A DNA stretch of 64,000 nt from Rhizophagus irregularis. Its lineage: Eukaryota; Glomeromycota; Glomeromycetes; Glomerales; Glomeraceae. Numbering within the stretch: position 1 is the first letter of the stretch; each line of letters begins with the position of its first letter. Shown here in pieces: positions 13,078-25,089 of this stretch. Below the pieces are notes generated by a model, which was not told the DNA's origin, did no database searches, and saw only the letters and a list, made by a program, of their open reading frames with translations. Where the stretch lies: the NCBI RefSeq assembly GCF_026210795.1, contig NC_089457.1:2108001-2172000 (forward strand), written 5' to 3'. The translations under genes and the position numbers were made by a program.

Positions 13078-14619
13078 TTAACGGTGGCGAGATAATATTT
13101 GAGCTTTACTAATTGTATTATTATTTTTTATGACGGCAGGGAAATAACAAATATCTACTATTTGATTTGATACATCTATTTTATCCCAAGCACCTTTCAT
13201 ACTATGTTCATCAACATTTGTACCCTGATCATAATAAACTAATTTTGGTTGAGGTTCTAAGGATTTTAATTTAAAATAAATTAGAGAAATAAATCTTAAT
13301 ATAATTTGTTTTGCTTCCTCTTTAACATGTGATGATTCTGCAGTAGGAAGTGTACGATATCCTTCCATGGATTTTAAGAGTTGTGATACTAATGAATTGA
13401 TAAATGGATGTGTACCATTTTCAAAAGTTGAAAAGGAGGAGGTACTTAATGATGAGTAGATTAAAGAACGAAGTTTAGTACATGTTTTTCTGAGAGATTC
13501 GTCTCCATTCGCACGAGCACCTGCAAACTTATTTAATAATTCAAACAATTTTTCGGTGGTATTCACCAAATCATATTCAAGATTATTGTCATCATAATCG
13601 TCTTCCAAATACGTATCCTTCACTGTAAAATAACCTTCGACTTGTTCATTAAGTAGAGACGTAATTTTTGCTTCTAATGCTGCGGACAAGCGCATTCTTG
13701 ATTTTGAATTATCTTGGAATGATCCTAATTGATATGATTCTAACAACTCATTTGACGAGTCTTGATTAATTTCAATTTCATCACTTGATACGTTCGTGAA
13801 CGTATGGAACAATCGTTGTAATTTTTTAATTTCATCTTTTATTCCGCTAGTTGATCCGTTCATGTGACCCTCATTCATCGTACCGTTTACGGAAGAAGAA
13901 TACTCATTAACTTGATCTTCGTAAATTTTAACCTTTTTACGAAGTTTTTGAATTTCTTTCTCCTGTTTCTTTATTGTCTCGTAAGCATCATCATCTTTAC
14001 TGGTATTGATCCCACTATAATCACTTTCAGGCAGACTATCTTTTGAAAAGTTAAATGAATCATTTAAACCAGTAGATCTTCTTTTATGAACATGATTACT
14101 TGATTCTCCATTACCGTTAGTATTCTTATGCTGTTTATATGTAGTTAATTTATCTTGTTCAGTTCTTAATCTATTCATTTGACTTTGTAATATAACCAGT
14201 TCAGTTTTTAATCCATCATCATCATGTTTCTTAACGGAACTTCCTTCATTAGCTTCATTGTCTCCAACAAATGTATCATCTTCTTCATCTAATAATTCAC
14301 CATCAAGTTGAGCTTGAACTGAATTTTGAGCTTGAATTGAATTTAATAATTGAGTTGATACAGTATTTAGTAATTCATCAGGAATTGGTGTAACATTATC
14401 ATTTTTCGGATGCTTTTTTTGTAAACTACCTATTAAATCACTTAAACCTTTATTTACTAATCGTATAATCTCTACTGATTCTTTACGTTGTTCTGTTAAA
14501 TGTTCTACAACATTTATTAATCGTCGACATTCATCTTCATACACTTGTTTTGTTTCGTTACCTATGCGAATCCTACGTCGACTTGCATCACTGTTTCTTC
14601 TTTTAAAGACTTCGAACAT
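13078..14619 (-). CDS. Coiled-coil protein of unknown function
   Basis: Single long exon, 513 residues, ATG at 14619, TAA at 13078. Residues about 15-65 (YEDECRRLINVVEHLTEQRK) and about 215-250 (YETIKKQEKEIQKLRKKVK) are strong coiled-coil heptads. Between them lie acidic, Asn/Ser-rich linkers. Residues about 295-440 form a helical region (LEAKITSLLNEQVEGYF) and the end (VSNQIVDICYFPAVIKN) may be a small folded cap. No enzyme motif is visible. The length, even codon use and absence of stops show a real gene. Coiled-coil cytoskeletal or trafficking adaptors have this build, but I do not recognise the family. It is convergent with the tubby-like gene, 174 bp apart. Confidence 0.75.
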   Translation of the reverse strand: MFEVFKRRNSDASRRRIRIGNETKQVYEDECRRLINVVEHLTEQRKESVEIIRLVNKGLSDLIGSLQKKHPKNDNVTPIPDELLNTVSTQLLNSIQAQNSVQAQLDGELLDEEDDTFVGDNEANEGSSVKKHDDDGLKTELVILQSQMNRLRTEQDKLTTYKQHKNTNGNGESSNHVHKRRSTGLNDSFNFSKDSLPESDYSGINTSKDDDAYETIKKQEKEIQKLRKKVKIYEDQVNEYSSSVNGTMNEGHMNGSTSGIKDEIKKLQRLFHTFTNVSSDEIEINQDSSNELLESYQLGSFQDNSKSRMRLSAALEAKITSLLNEQVEGYFTVKDTYLEDDYDDNNLEYDLVNTTEKLFELLNKFAGARANGDESLRKTCTKLRSLIYSSLSTSSFSTFENGTHPFINSLVSQLLKSMEGYRTLPTAESSHVKEEAKQIILRFISLIYFKLKSLEPQPKLVYYDQGTNVDEHSMKGAWDKIDVSNQIVDICYFPAVIKNNNTISKAQILSRHR

Positions 14620-16373
14620 GATGAGAATTTCACGGGATATTTACTTTACGGATGTGTTCTAATCGCGCACAAAAAAAAGTGATAAATTTTTTTTGTTTAT
14701 TTTTTTTTAAAAAAAAAAACCAAATAAACAAAAAAAAATGGTTTGTTTATTGACAAGTGAATTTATTTGTTTTGTGGGGAATTCAGGATATTTATCATCA
14801 TAACAATGGGATTGAGCAGGTGACATTCTGTGATGCACATGTACAAAATTCACACATAATCTTTTCTTCATAACGCTCGTGAAATTACATGACTCACGCA
14901 TTAAATTCTACCTTTTTTTGAGAGTGTTTCTTTGTTTTTTTAAGAACAAGGAATTTCTTTACCTTATTTAGTAAAGTTATAGGTGCAAGTTTGTGAAATT
15001 TAAAAAAAGATTTAACGTCAATCCTGATATTTACTTATCATCATATTGTTGAGAAATTAAAGTTTTAATTCAAGAACAATGGATTTTATACCTATATTCT
15101 CTCTATTTTAAAGAAATTATCACAGGTGTTGCAAAAATGTCAAACAGTCGATTAACTTAAGAACGCAATGTGGGGAAAAAATAAAATCAATTTTAGAAAT
15201 AAAAAAAAAGATCATTTTTTTAATTCAATTAACGATTTTAAATCAAAAGAATAAACAAAATTTTCTATTGTTCTCTTTACTTCTAAATAACCAACCATAT
15301 TCTGATTTTTATGAAAAATTTTTCAATGCTACCTAATCAAGTATCTTTATAAGACAAAAATGCGCCCATTTAATGCGCTTTTCCATGTATAATGACCAAA
15401 ACGTCACGCGATTTACCTTATACATTGGCTGATCTCTGATTAGTAATGCGAACGATGTTCGTGCTAATTATGCGATTATCAATTGGACGAGATTATCTAA
15501 ATTAACAGCATGCAAAAAGTTTTTTATAAAAACTTTAATAAAACTCTTTTTAGTAAAAATGATTCAATTTTGTGTAAATCTTACCAAAATATTATAATTT
15601 GGCAATTTACAATATAATCTAAAAATAATATTGCTTTTCAAACTAAATATACCATTAGAATGGAAATTATTTACATAGTTGTTGCACTTATAAATTATAA
15701 TACTATAAGTAAAATAAAATAATTATAATATTTATTAGGTTAAATTATTTGACTATAAGTATACTACAGTATAAATGTATGTTATTCTGCATATATCTTA
15801 CACATATCAGGTACTGATAAGAGTAGAATAGGCATAAGATAATAAAAATAATATTTTTAAAAATTTATAAATTAAAAAATGCCAATAACTTTTTGTCTAT
15901 TAAAATTAAAAATATAAAATACTACTATTTAATAAATATTATTATAACAAATCTAATAAAACTTTCTATAATCAATAGATAATAAAATAATTTATTATTT
16001 TATATATTAAAAATTAATTTAAAAATTTAATATTTAAATATTTTGTTTAATTAAATACAAAAATATTGCCTTCTATTTGTAAGTATAGGTATAAAAATAA
16101 TAAATTAGTTAAAAAAATTAATTGCTAAAATAGATTATAATCTATGATATAATTTTGAAATTAAATAACTTTTAAAAATAAATAATTCCAATTGTTATAA
16201 TTCTAAAAATAAGCAACTTATAAACTTTTGCAATAAAAATTTAATAAATATAATAAAAAAACATTTAATATTACTAAAATTACTTAATACTTTAAAATAA
16301 TAAACAATTTATTAAGTATTATAAATATTAATTATATAAATTATTTTAGAAAATTTCTAAGGTTACATGGGGT

Positions 16374-16590
16374 GTTTGTACACGGGTCATATAAATATAA
16401 TTTTTAATAGACTAATTTTTTATTTTTTAATTTGAAATTGAATGCTACCGACATTATACTCTTTTACTTTTTATTCTTATTATATTACAGATAAATATAT
16501 GTATTTTCACCTGCTCTGCAAGTTTACTTAAGGCATTAAAGAAGGTTTTGAATGCCGTTTTTAATCTACTAATATGACCTGTGTTTAAAC
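16374..16590. mobile_element. Small element with ~19-bp terminal inverted repeats (MITE-like)
   Basis: Left end GTTTGTACACGGGTCATAT (16374-16392) and right end ATATGACCTGTGTTTAAAC (16572-16590) are inverted copies with three mismatches, 217 bp in all. There is no ORF inside. No clear target-site duplication was found. Confidence 0.45.
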
Positions 16591-17020
16591 ATTCTGTATA
16601 CAAATAGAAATTGCCATTATTTTAAACTACAGTAATTTTTAACAATTTTTTTTTAATAATACTATTATGTCTTCTCTTTTTTTGTGATATATTATATTTA
16701 TTTAAAAAAATATATATAATTCAAAATTAAATAACTTTATAATAAAAAAAGATTATTTAATTTCAGAATTATATAATATATATACTTCTCCGCTAATTAA
16801 TTACGTTGTATTTTGGCGAACGGACCAATTCATTATTTATTATAAAATTACTATGAATTAATTACGTCTGTCAAAATACATTACGTCTGTCAAAATAAAT
16901 TTAATTAGTATTTTGTCATTTTGACGAAAAGTATAATAATATATACTTATTTTTATTAATTATATGTAATTATATTAATTATATGATAAGTGATATCATA
17001 ATATTAATGAAATTGCACGT

Positions 17021-17585
17021 GCCAGAAATCAGCTGATTTGAAAGGGGGTGGGGGGAGTCAAGCTTCAGATCAGGTCTATATATATCACGTGACATTTATA
17101 TATCTAAATATAAATGTAAGTAATTTAATTATTTTTATATAATTATTATAATGCAATTATCTTGACTTCTAGTGATCCAATTTTAATAAACTTTTTTTTT
17201 AAATTTATAGATCTCATTTAGTTCTATAAATCTAGCTTTACAAAATAAAAAAAAGTTTGTCCAAATTGAATCACTAGAAGCCAAGATATTTGTATTTACA
17301 TTATAATAATTATTATAATGCAATTATCTTGACTTCTAGTGATCCAATTTTAATAAACTTTTTTTTAATTTATAGCACTCATTTAGTTCTATAAATCTAG
17401 CTTTACAAAACAAAAAAAAGTTTGTTCAAATTGAATCACTAGAAGCCAAAATAATTATATAATACTAATTATTATGTATAATATTTAATATTCAATAATA
17501 ATAATTTTTTTAGCCAATCAGATTTCAATCAGGTAGGGGTGGGGGGTTAAGGCTACTAATTGAGAGAAATCAGCTGATTTCTGGC
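17021..17585. mobile_element. 565-bp non-autonomous element with perfect 19-bp inverted ends
   Basis: GCCAGAAATCAGCTGATTT at 17021-17039 is repeated perfectly in inverted orientation at 17567-17585. Just inside each end is a G-rich tract on the same strand (GGGGGTGGGGGG near 17043 and GGGGTGGGGGG near 17535), so these tracts are not part of the inverted symmetry. The core carries two tandem copies of a palindromic 167-bp unit. No ORF. This is the build of a MITE or foldback element. Confidence 0.7.
17141..17463. repeat. Two tandem ~167-bp palindromic units
   Basis: Copy 1 begins at 17141 and copy 2 at 17308, both with AATTATTATAATGCAATTAT. Each unit can fold: CTTGACTTCTAGTGATCCAA on one arm pairs imperfectly with TTGAATCACTAGAAGCCAAG on the other, with T/A runs between. 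Both copies lie inside the element at 17021-17585. Confidence 0.75.
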
Positions 17586-19435
17586 ATGCCCCTTATAAAA
17601 TAAATAAACAAAATATCAATATTAATTATAAATGAATAAATTAAAAATAGATCATTAGATTTATTATGATGAAATATATTAAATGGCAATACTTTTATAT
17701 CTTTAACTTTAATAAATTAAAAGATTTTTAAAAATAATTTATCATTACATATTGAAGTTAAAATTATGAAAATACTACTATTTAATATATTTTATTATAG
17801 TAAATCTAATAAGCTTTAAATTATTTTTTTAAACTTTATAGTATATAATCAATAATTAAAATAAAATTTTTCTTTTATAAAAATTTATATATTATTTACT
17901 AATCTGATTTTTTGCTTTTTAATTTTTAAAATATTAAATATAAAATTACAGATTATTAAAATTATATTTAGAAATAGCTCTAAAAACTATTTTTATAAAT
18001 ATTTATTTTAGCAAAAAGAATAAGTTTTCTTTATAAAAATCTTTTAATTTAAATATAACAGTTATTTAGTTAAACTACATGCATAGTTTCAAAAATGATT
18101 ATGTATTTAAAAAAAAATTAAAAATCATTTTAAATACATTTGAAATTAAGCATTATTTTTTTTAATATTATAATTATCTTAAATTATTTAAGTAAATGCA
18201 TCTTCTAGTTATTTTTATAATAATACTTTAGTTTAAATAATAATTAATAAGAATAAGAATATCTTTTAATATTCTTATAACAGTCCTTTAATTCAAATTT
18301 TATTTATTAATAAATTTATAATAATCTTTTTAAATAAATAAAATTTAGTTAATTACAATATATTATATTGCAATATTTGTATTTTCAAAATATTAAATAT
18401 TACTAATACTTGTATTTTTTTTCTTTTAAGATATAAAAAAAATTTTTAAATATAGTTACCTTTTGAAATAAAATTAAAAACTAAAAAAAAAAATTACTGT
18501 TTTATTAGAATACTATAAAATAATTGAAAAAATAATAATAAAATATTTAACTTGAATTTTTAGTTATTTATTTTAATACTTTATATAAACAGCTCAAAAT
18601 ATTTTAATATAATATATTATATTGAATTTATATATATATTTTTATTGATTATTATTATATCCAATTGAATTATCTATTTCAAAAAAAAAATTAGTATAAT
18701 TTTTATTTGTTTTAAGTTAAAACACTAATAAAAATATAAATAATAAAAAATTTATAAATTATAATTTTTATATCATTATTAAATTTACAATTTTTGAAGA
18801 TTGTAAAGAAACTTAGATTTAAATTACAAAAATCTCTTTTTATTTATTTTTTTTTTTAAGAGTTAATACACACATTTTATTAAATGAATAGAAGTGATCC
18901 CTTTTTACCTATAATAAATCATTATATTTAAATATATTATTATAAACATACTTTTCAATATATAAATATATAAAAACAAATCTACTTTTTTTATAATATT
19001 AAAAATAAATTAGCAAAAAATATATTAAAAAATTTATTACTCTTTTTAAAATTTTTATTATTATTAAAAATACCGATAAACAAATTTTTAGTACTGATAA
19101 AATAATAAAAATTAAATATAATAATCTAAAAAAATAAATTAGAATATATATATACTGTATATAGCAAATAACATTTAGTTATTAAATAAAATATATAGTA
19201 GTAACTGAACTTTCAATTCTATTTATTTTATTTAATTGTATAAGCTATATTTTTAAATATTATTTAAAAAGTAGGTATAATTAATATATTAAAAAAATTT
19301 AAGAAATATCAAAAACAATTATTAGCAAATATTGGATAGAAAATAATAAAATTAGTTTAGATTTTATTATGATTAATATTTTAAACTTAGAAATTTTTTT
19401 TCAAAATAATTTATTAATTTTAATTTGAGGGATTT

Positions 19436-19861
19436 CTTTACAGAAATTTCAAGTTTTCAAACGATATCATTTGATATCATTTTAATATTGATTCAATATC
19501 AATTTAATATCGATATAATATCGAAATAAAATATTATCATTTCAACATCAAAATAATATTGAGATAGTATCAAAATGATATTAAAATAATAATTGAAATA
19601 ACATCGAAATAATATATTTAAGTTTAACTTAAAGATATAAATTTTGATGTCATTTCAATTATTTTTTTGATATCATTTTGATATTAATTTAATATTGATT
19701 CAATATTAATATGATATCAAAATAATAATACTTTATTTCAATATTACATTGATATTAAATTGATATTGAATTAATATTGAAATAATGTCAAAACAATACC
19801 GTTAAGATAAACTTAACAATATCAATTCTATATTGATTAAAAATGTTAAGTTTCTGTAAAG
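19436..19861. mobile_element. 426-bp inverted-repeat element with an ~11-bp periodic interior
   Basis: CTTTACAGAAA (19436-19446) and TTTCTGTAAAG (19851-19861) are perfect inverted ends; outside them GAGG also recurs in inverted orientation, suggesting longer ends. Between them the sequence is built from phrases such as ATATTGATTCA, ATATCAATTTA, ATATCGATATA and ATATCGAAATA laid end to end about every 11 bp, on both strands. A TTAAGTTTAACTTAA palindrome sits near 19618. There is no ORF. Single-turn spacing of A/T motifs suggests intrinsic DNA curvature (inference). Confidence 0.6.
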
Positions 19862-20504
19862 TTTCCTCTTTTCATTATTTTTTATAAATTTCTGAAAAGG
19901 ACTTATTTATATTTATAATTAAGAAAGGGATTTATTTATTTAATTATATTTACATCTTTAATTTTAATAATTCTTTTTGCTATTTTAAAAGATGGGTTTT
20001 ATTATTTTATTTTAAAAAGTGATTAAGAACAGAAATTACAAAATCTTAGTATTTATATATTTTATAATTACACTAATTAATTTAAATATTTTATAACTAA
20101 TTATAACTACCATATTTACCAAAAATAAGTAAGTATTAAAAATAAGCAAATTGTAAAATTTTATAAATGTAATTATAATTAAATAATACTTACAATGAAA
20201 AGAATATTACACAACAAATTAAATGATCATAAGCTATTAAGATTTAGTGTGATTTTGCTATAAATATTGAACAAATATTTTGTATCCAAAAATAAGCAAT
20301 TCATAATAAAACAGGTTGCATAATCTTTCTAATTTTTCTAATAATGTTATTTACTTGTGTATGTAACTTTTTTTCCTGATGCATTATAGATACAATATAT
20401 AACAATAAATTCTTCTAATAAAATAATCTTTATGTATGGTTTCTAGCAAAGGTAATGGTAATGTAAATGTTATTTCATTTTAAAGTAATAGCATGAGCAT
20501 TTTT

Positions 20505-20533
20505 CCAATTTGAAATTAATTGTTTCAAATTGG
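20505..20533. repeat. Perfect 11-bp hairpin
   Basis: CCAATTTGAAA and TTTCAAATTGG are separated by a 7-bp loop. It may be a terminator-like or chance palindrome; no gene ends here. Confidence 0.5.
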
Positions 20534-20989
20534 TTTTATATTTGAAAACAAATGAAAAAAAATAATATACAAAAATAAATTTTTTCTGTTTTTTCTTTTA
20601 AAATGACATTAAATACCATTAAAAAAACAGAAATACTGTCAAACTTCTTTGGCAGCAAAAAATCTAAAATGTAAAAAATCTGTAAACGGTACGTTAGTTC
20701 ATGGTAAAATTATTATCAGTTATAGGTTATCAGTCTCGTGAAAATTGACGCCTAAAAACACTGCTAAATTGGGATAATTGTTAAGCACAATCAACCATTT
20801 TACTATAGCTGGTAAAATAAAGGTATAACTTGAAAAAATCCAGAACTCGATGTATTATTTGTCATGACTTAAAAACCTTAGTTTTATTATATTCACTCGT
20901 CTTAGGAGAGTTCCTTTTTTGACATAAAAAGTAAAAGAAAACCGATTGTCTTAGGTTTATAATTATATGAATTATATAATTGGAAAAAG

Positions 20990-21250
20990 GTGTATTTTTT
21001 GATAAAACTACGATTCAAATATTTTGTAATAATATTCTGCAATTACTCCAATGTAAAACATCCCTTTAAAGTTCATATTTGGGGTGCAATCAGAAACGAT
21101 GAAGATGGCAGTTGCCCTATATACAAGACTGACAGAGAAAATAGTAAGTATCTTGCAATCAATGAAGAATGGTTCTTTCTTTTAAGATCGACTGAATATA
21201 ATTATATTGTATATAAATTTCAAGAAAACAAATCAAACAGAGGTTGAAAC
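20990..21250 (+). pseudogene. Possible decayed DDE (Tc1/IS630-like) transposase fragment
   Basis: The reading frame contains KHPFKVHIWGAIRNDEDG, which resembles the strand around the second half of Tc1/IS630-type DDE domains (compare the VMVWGCF phrase in the Tc1 copy at 58.8-59.8 kb). The frame is closed at both ends and no other catalytic motif survives. Downstream, 21300-21570 has more broken coding-like sequence (acidic DDENNYDDD phrase). The assignment is weak. Confidence 0.3.
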
Positions 21251-22018
21251 AGTAGGCATAAATAACAATAATGTTAAAGTTATTTTGATGCCTCAAAAAA
21301 AATTTTTTAAAAAAATTATTTCCTACAGGATGAATGACTCAGAAGGTGATGACGAGAATAATTATGATGACGACAGGTGAAAAATCCCTGCAGTAATGGC
21401 TCAGGAAGATCGGTCACATGGTACTCTTGAAACGAAATTTAGTATGATTTGCATATCGTGCATTCTTAATGTTGTGTATATTTATTATCCTAAAAAATGT
21501 GATGATGCTAAAGAAAAGTAGGCAAGGAAGATGGTGAAGATGCGGATATGACTAAATTATATGAAGAAATGACCTTTCTTTTTTTTTTTTAATGCCATTT
21601 AATTAATTTCAGGATTAAAGTCAAAAAAGTAGGAATAGTTAAACTAATATAAACTTTTCAAATAAGAGTTATTTTGTTAAATAATTTTCTTTCCTTTATA
21701 TAAGTATTTATAATAAAAATTTTTTATGACTAAATGCTTACTTCGTCCCAATAATTTTTAAATTTCAGCAGAATTATAGGTAAAAATGATCTGAACCTGA
21801 TTGGTGAAACAATTTAAAATTTTGTACGAGGGATCACGCATAATGGTATAAATTAAATTCTAACTCCGAACTCCGTAAATATTCTTAAATTCTTAATTCT
21901 TTAAAAATTCAAATTATTTACTGTAATAAAAAGTTCACTTTTCTTTTTCGTTAATTATAAGGTAAACATTATTTGAAATGAATGAAGATTATGGTGTGAT
22001 TTATTCAAATTAATTATT
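21251..22018. other. Spacer with broken coding-like sequence
   Basis: 21330-21580 contains short acidic and Lys-rich frames interrupted by stops, probably remnants. 21600-22018 is AT-rich and should hold the kinase gene promoter, with no distinct motif seen. Confidence 0.35.
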
Positions 22019-23664
22019 ATGGCAAATAATTTATGGAAAGAGATTGATTTTGATAATTATCAGGTAATATAAAACAAAAAATTTTGTCGTTGAATTTTTA
22101 TATTTTAAAGTAATAATAATTTTCAACTATTTTTTTAATTTTTTTTTTTTGTTTTTTTTTTAAAAAAAAAGTATCATGTTACAATTTCTTCTATTAATTT
22201 AGAGGAAACTATTGAAAATAAAAAGATAGTTAAAATAGAAGATTTGGAAAAAAGAAAAGATGCGTATGGAACGTGTGGAGAATGTAACAGTCCTGGTACA
22301 GGAAGCAAATGGTGTCGAACTTGTAATGCTAAAAGATTTAAAGAAAATTTTAGTAATTGGACTAGTGAACATAAAGAAATTGATGAATTAATAAGAGAAT
22401 CACAGATTAACGCTGTATATCATAAGAAATGTCTTGAGTGGATACCTTTTGAAGATTTTGAAGGGGTTACTCCTAAAGCCAAAGGTGGATTTGGAGAAAT
22501 TTATGAAGCCAAATGGCCCAAAGGGTACATTTGTTATTGGGACATTGAAAATAAAGAATGGAATAGGAGATCAAATATCAAAGTTGCATTGAAGAAATTA
22601 GATGATTTTTTTGATAGGATTACAGAATTTTTAAATGAGGTAATTGAAATAGAAATAACAATTTAGAATTTTTATTTATACTATTATTTTGTATTTTATT
22701 AAAAAAAATCAACTATTTTTTTTTTTATGTAGATTAAATCTCATCTCGATATTTATCTTACGGACGTTATTCAATGTTATGGGATAACTAAAAATAAAGA
22801 TTCAGGAAAATATATGATGGTTTTACAATTCTGTGAAAATGGAAATTTGAGAGAATATTTAAATAAATCTGAAAATTATTTAGATTATGAATCAAAAATT
22901 GAGCATTTATATATGATCGCGAGAGGACTTTCTGATATTCATAATGCTGGAAAAGTTCATAGAGACATTCATCCAGGAAATATATTATTTTGGAGCGCTT
23001 CATATATAAGTGATTTAGGAATGTGTCAACGAGAAAAAGATGGAAAACAAAATGAAATATTTGGAGCATTACGTTATATGGCGCCAGAAGTTTTACGAGG
23101 AAACAAATATACAAAGGCAGCAGATATTTACTCATTTGGAATAGTAATGCATGAATTTATATCAGAAGAGATTCCATATAATAAAGCTACACATGATAAT
23201 AAAATTATTCAAGATAATAAATTATTAGCTTTATCAATATGTGATAATGGGGTCAGACCAGAAATTTCTGAAGATATACCAAAATTACTTGTAGATTTAA
23301 TTACAAAATGTTGGGATGGTAAAGCAGAAAATCGACCAACTGCTAAAGAATTATGTCAAAAATTAAAGAAATTAGATGATGAAATAAAAAACCATGAAGA
23401 TGAAGATAACGAAGATAGTGATAATAATGAACGTAATAAGGACAACAAGGGTAAACATAGCGGAATTCGTTCTCAGATTAAAGAATGTGAAAATTTTAGA
23501 AAAAAAGAAAAAATCAAATCAAAAAATAATTTAGATCCAGAAGCTTATATTAGTAAATCATTATCAGGTGAATTTATTTTCATTATTACAATTTTATTGT
23601 TTTTTTTTTATTTTTTATTAACTTTTTTTTAGTTATTTCAGATTGTTTAAGTTGTAAAATTTAA
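22019..23664 (+). CDS. TKL-like protein kinase with N-terminal CxxC motifs
   Basis: Four exons (22019-22063, 22172-22639, 22733-23567, 23633-23664) encode 459 residues. The N-terminus carries paired CxxC motifs (CGECNSPG...CRTCN, residues about 46-65), a header found on many expanded AM-fungal kinases. The kinase domain has a Gly-rich loop (KGGFGEIYEAKW), the ATP-binding Lys in VALKK, the catalytic loop HRDIHPGNIL, a DLG in place of DFG (YISDLGMC), and MAPEVL. The domain ends near RPTAKELCQKLKKL, followed by an acidic/Lys-rich tail. All residues needed for catalysis appear present. The last short exon (ending DCLSCKI) is supported by a phase-1 donor at 23568 and two possible acceptors (23632 or 23641). 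Such kinases are thought to act in signalling; the substrate is unknown. Confidence 0.8.
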
Positions 23665-24463
23665 AGAAAATTTCTTAAAGTGGTTCTGATAGTGACCTAT
23701 TTAGCGTCGTAATCCTGTTATATTTTTATTTATTTATTTATTTATTTATTATTTATTATCCTTACTCAAATTAGTCTAAGATTGTAAAATAAAAAAAAAT
23801 TAATATTATTATTAACGTTTCTATCCTACCACCTATTAAGGTATTTATAATCATATATTCGTTTATTTATTTTTATATGTAATTATTTTGTTAAAATCTC
23901 CGAACATTTAATTTAGATTATGCGTGAAATTCTTATTTACAGCTTTACAGCACCAAAATTATGATGAACGTTCATATAGATTAATTTTATATTTCGGACT
24001 AAAAAAAAAGAAATTAATTTAGTTCTAAATGGATCTTCTAATCATCCGAATCATTAATTCCGACTGACATTAAATATTTCTGCCGGGATTAAGTGATTGA
24101 TCGTCATTCATATATTATACGTTTTCGGAAGATATCACCATTGTAAATCGGAATCTATTCTAAATGCTTAATTTTCAATGCCAAAAAGTAATTTACCAGG
24201 TTTATTTGTTCCTAAAGTGTATTAGTAAGTTTATTTCTTTTTATATTATTTTTGATTAATGCATCTGAAAATCACGGTCTGTAATAATGACGGAATTCTG
24301 GAGTTTTGATCATTTTAATGATTAAATCATTTATTATTGCCCATTTTATATTAAAATAGAAATAACTTACCAAATGTGACAAAATGTTTGTATTATCATA
24401 ATAAGATCATATGACATTTGTTGTATTATTTTTATTTGTTATTCAATGGTGATCAAATACTCT
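23665..24463. other. Intergenic spacer with an ATTT microsatellite
   Basis: Holds a run of TTTA/TTAT repeats at about 23724-23760. No gene seen. Confidence 0.5.
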
Positions 24464-24471
24464 TATATAAA
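24464..24471 (+). promoter_or_regulatory. Probable TATA box of the small membrane protein gene
   Basis: TATATAAA followed by a pyrimidine-rich tract (24495-24530), typical of fungal transcription start regions, about 95 bp before a likely 5' UTR intron. Confidence 0.4.
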
Positions 24472-24565
24472 CCAAGCAATTATCCTCGTTCTGTTTTTTT
24501 TTCTTTTTTCTTTTTCTTTTTAATTCTTTTAAACTAATTAAAAGGACATAATAATATTTTATAAT

Positions 24566-24648
24566 GTAAGTATTTGAGCAAAATAATTGTTTTTTTCGTT
24601 GCGCGAATAAAATGTATTTATTTATTGACTTTAAAATTAAAAATTTAG
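24566..24648 (+). other. Likely 5' UTR intron
   Basis: A strong donor (GTAAGT at 24566) and an acceptor (TTTAG, ending 24648) sit directly before the ATG at 24649. Size (83 nt) fits the other introns in the window. Confidence 0.5.
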
Positions 24649-25089
24649 ATGAAAAATTATATGTATATAATGACTAAATCATCTCAATTACGGTTTTTCT
24701 TCATTAATCTTATAATTTTATCCCTATCTCAAATTACATACTCAGTACCTATAAATCGAAATCGAGGATGGGTATTTTGGTATTATTCAAATAATGGACA
24801 AACTAGAGATTGTGCAAATTATTGTATTCTCACTTTCTCCATTGTAGGAGTTATAATTTTATTATTAATTTTATGTGGACTTTTAAGCTGTTATCGTATA
24901 AAGAGACAAGCTTTAAAAGATGGATATCCTTCATTTAAAAGCTATTCTTTTTTCAGTAAGGAAATGGATAATAATGAGACAAATGGAAATGAGAAAAACG
25001 ATAAAAGTAATAATAGTAAAAAAGGCAAAAAAAGTGGTAAAGGGGGAAGAAGGAGTGATAGTATGTCAGAAGTTCTCACTTCAAGTTAG
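24649..25089 (+). CDS. Small secretory-pathway protein with one transmembrane helix
   Basis: 146 residues, single coding exon. A signal peptide spans about residues 1-32 (hydrophobic FFFINLIILSLSQITYS, likely cut before VPIN); a second Met at residue 8 is an alternative start. The short extracellular part (residues 33-58) has aromatic residues and two Cys. A transmembrane helix follows at about 59-82 (LTFSIVGVIILLLILCGLL), then a basic stop-transfer RIKR and a Ser/Lys/Gly-rich cytosolic tail. The topology is type I. No family recognised. Good signal peptide and promoter features make it a likely real gene. Confidence 0.7.
   Translation: MKNYMYIMTKSSQLRFFFINLIILSLSQITYSVPINRNRGWVFWYYSNNGQTRDCANYCILTFSIVGVIILLLILCGLLSCYRIKRQALKDGYPSFKSYSFFSKEMDNNETNGNEKNDKSNNSKKGKKSGKGGRRSDSMSEVLTSS

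Larger units (their letters stand above)
14620..20989. other. About 6.4 kb of extremely AT-rich gene-free DNA
   Basis: No open frame of note on either strand. Composition is dominated by A/T runs (especially 15500-20400). It hosts several small inverted-repeat elements described separately (16374, 17021, 19436). A tandem duplication of ATTACGTCTGTCAAAATA lies near 16862-16900. Confidence 0.6.
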
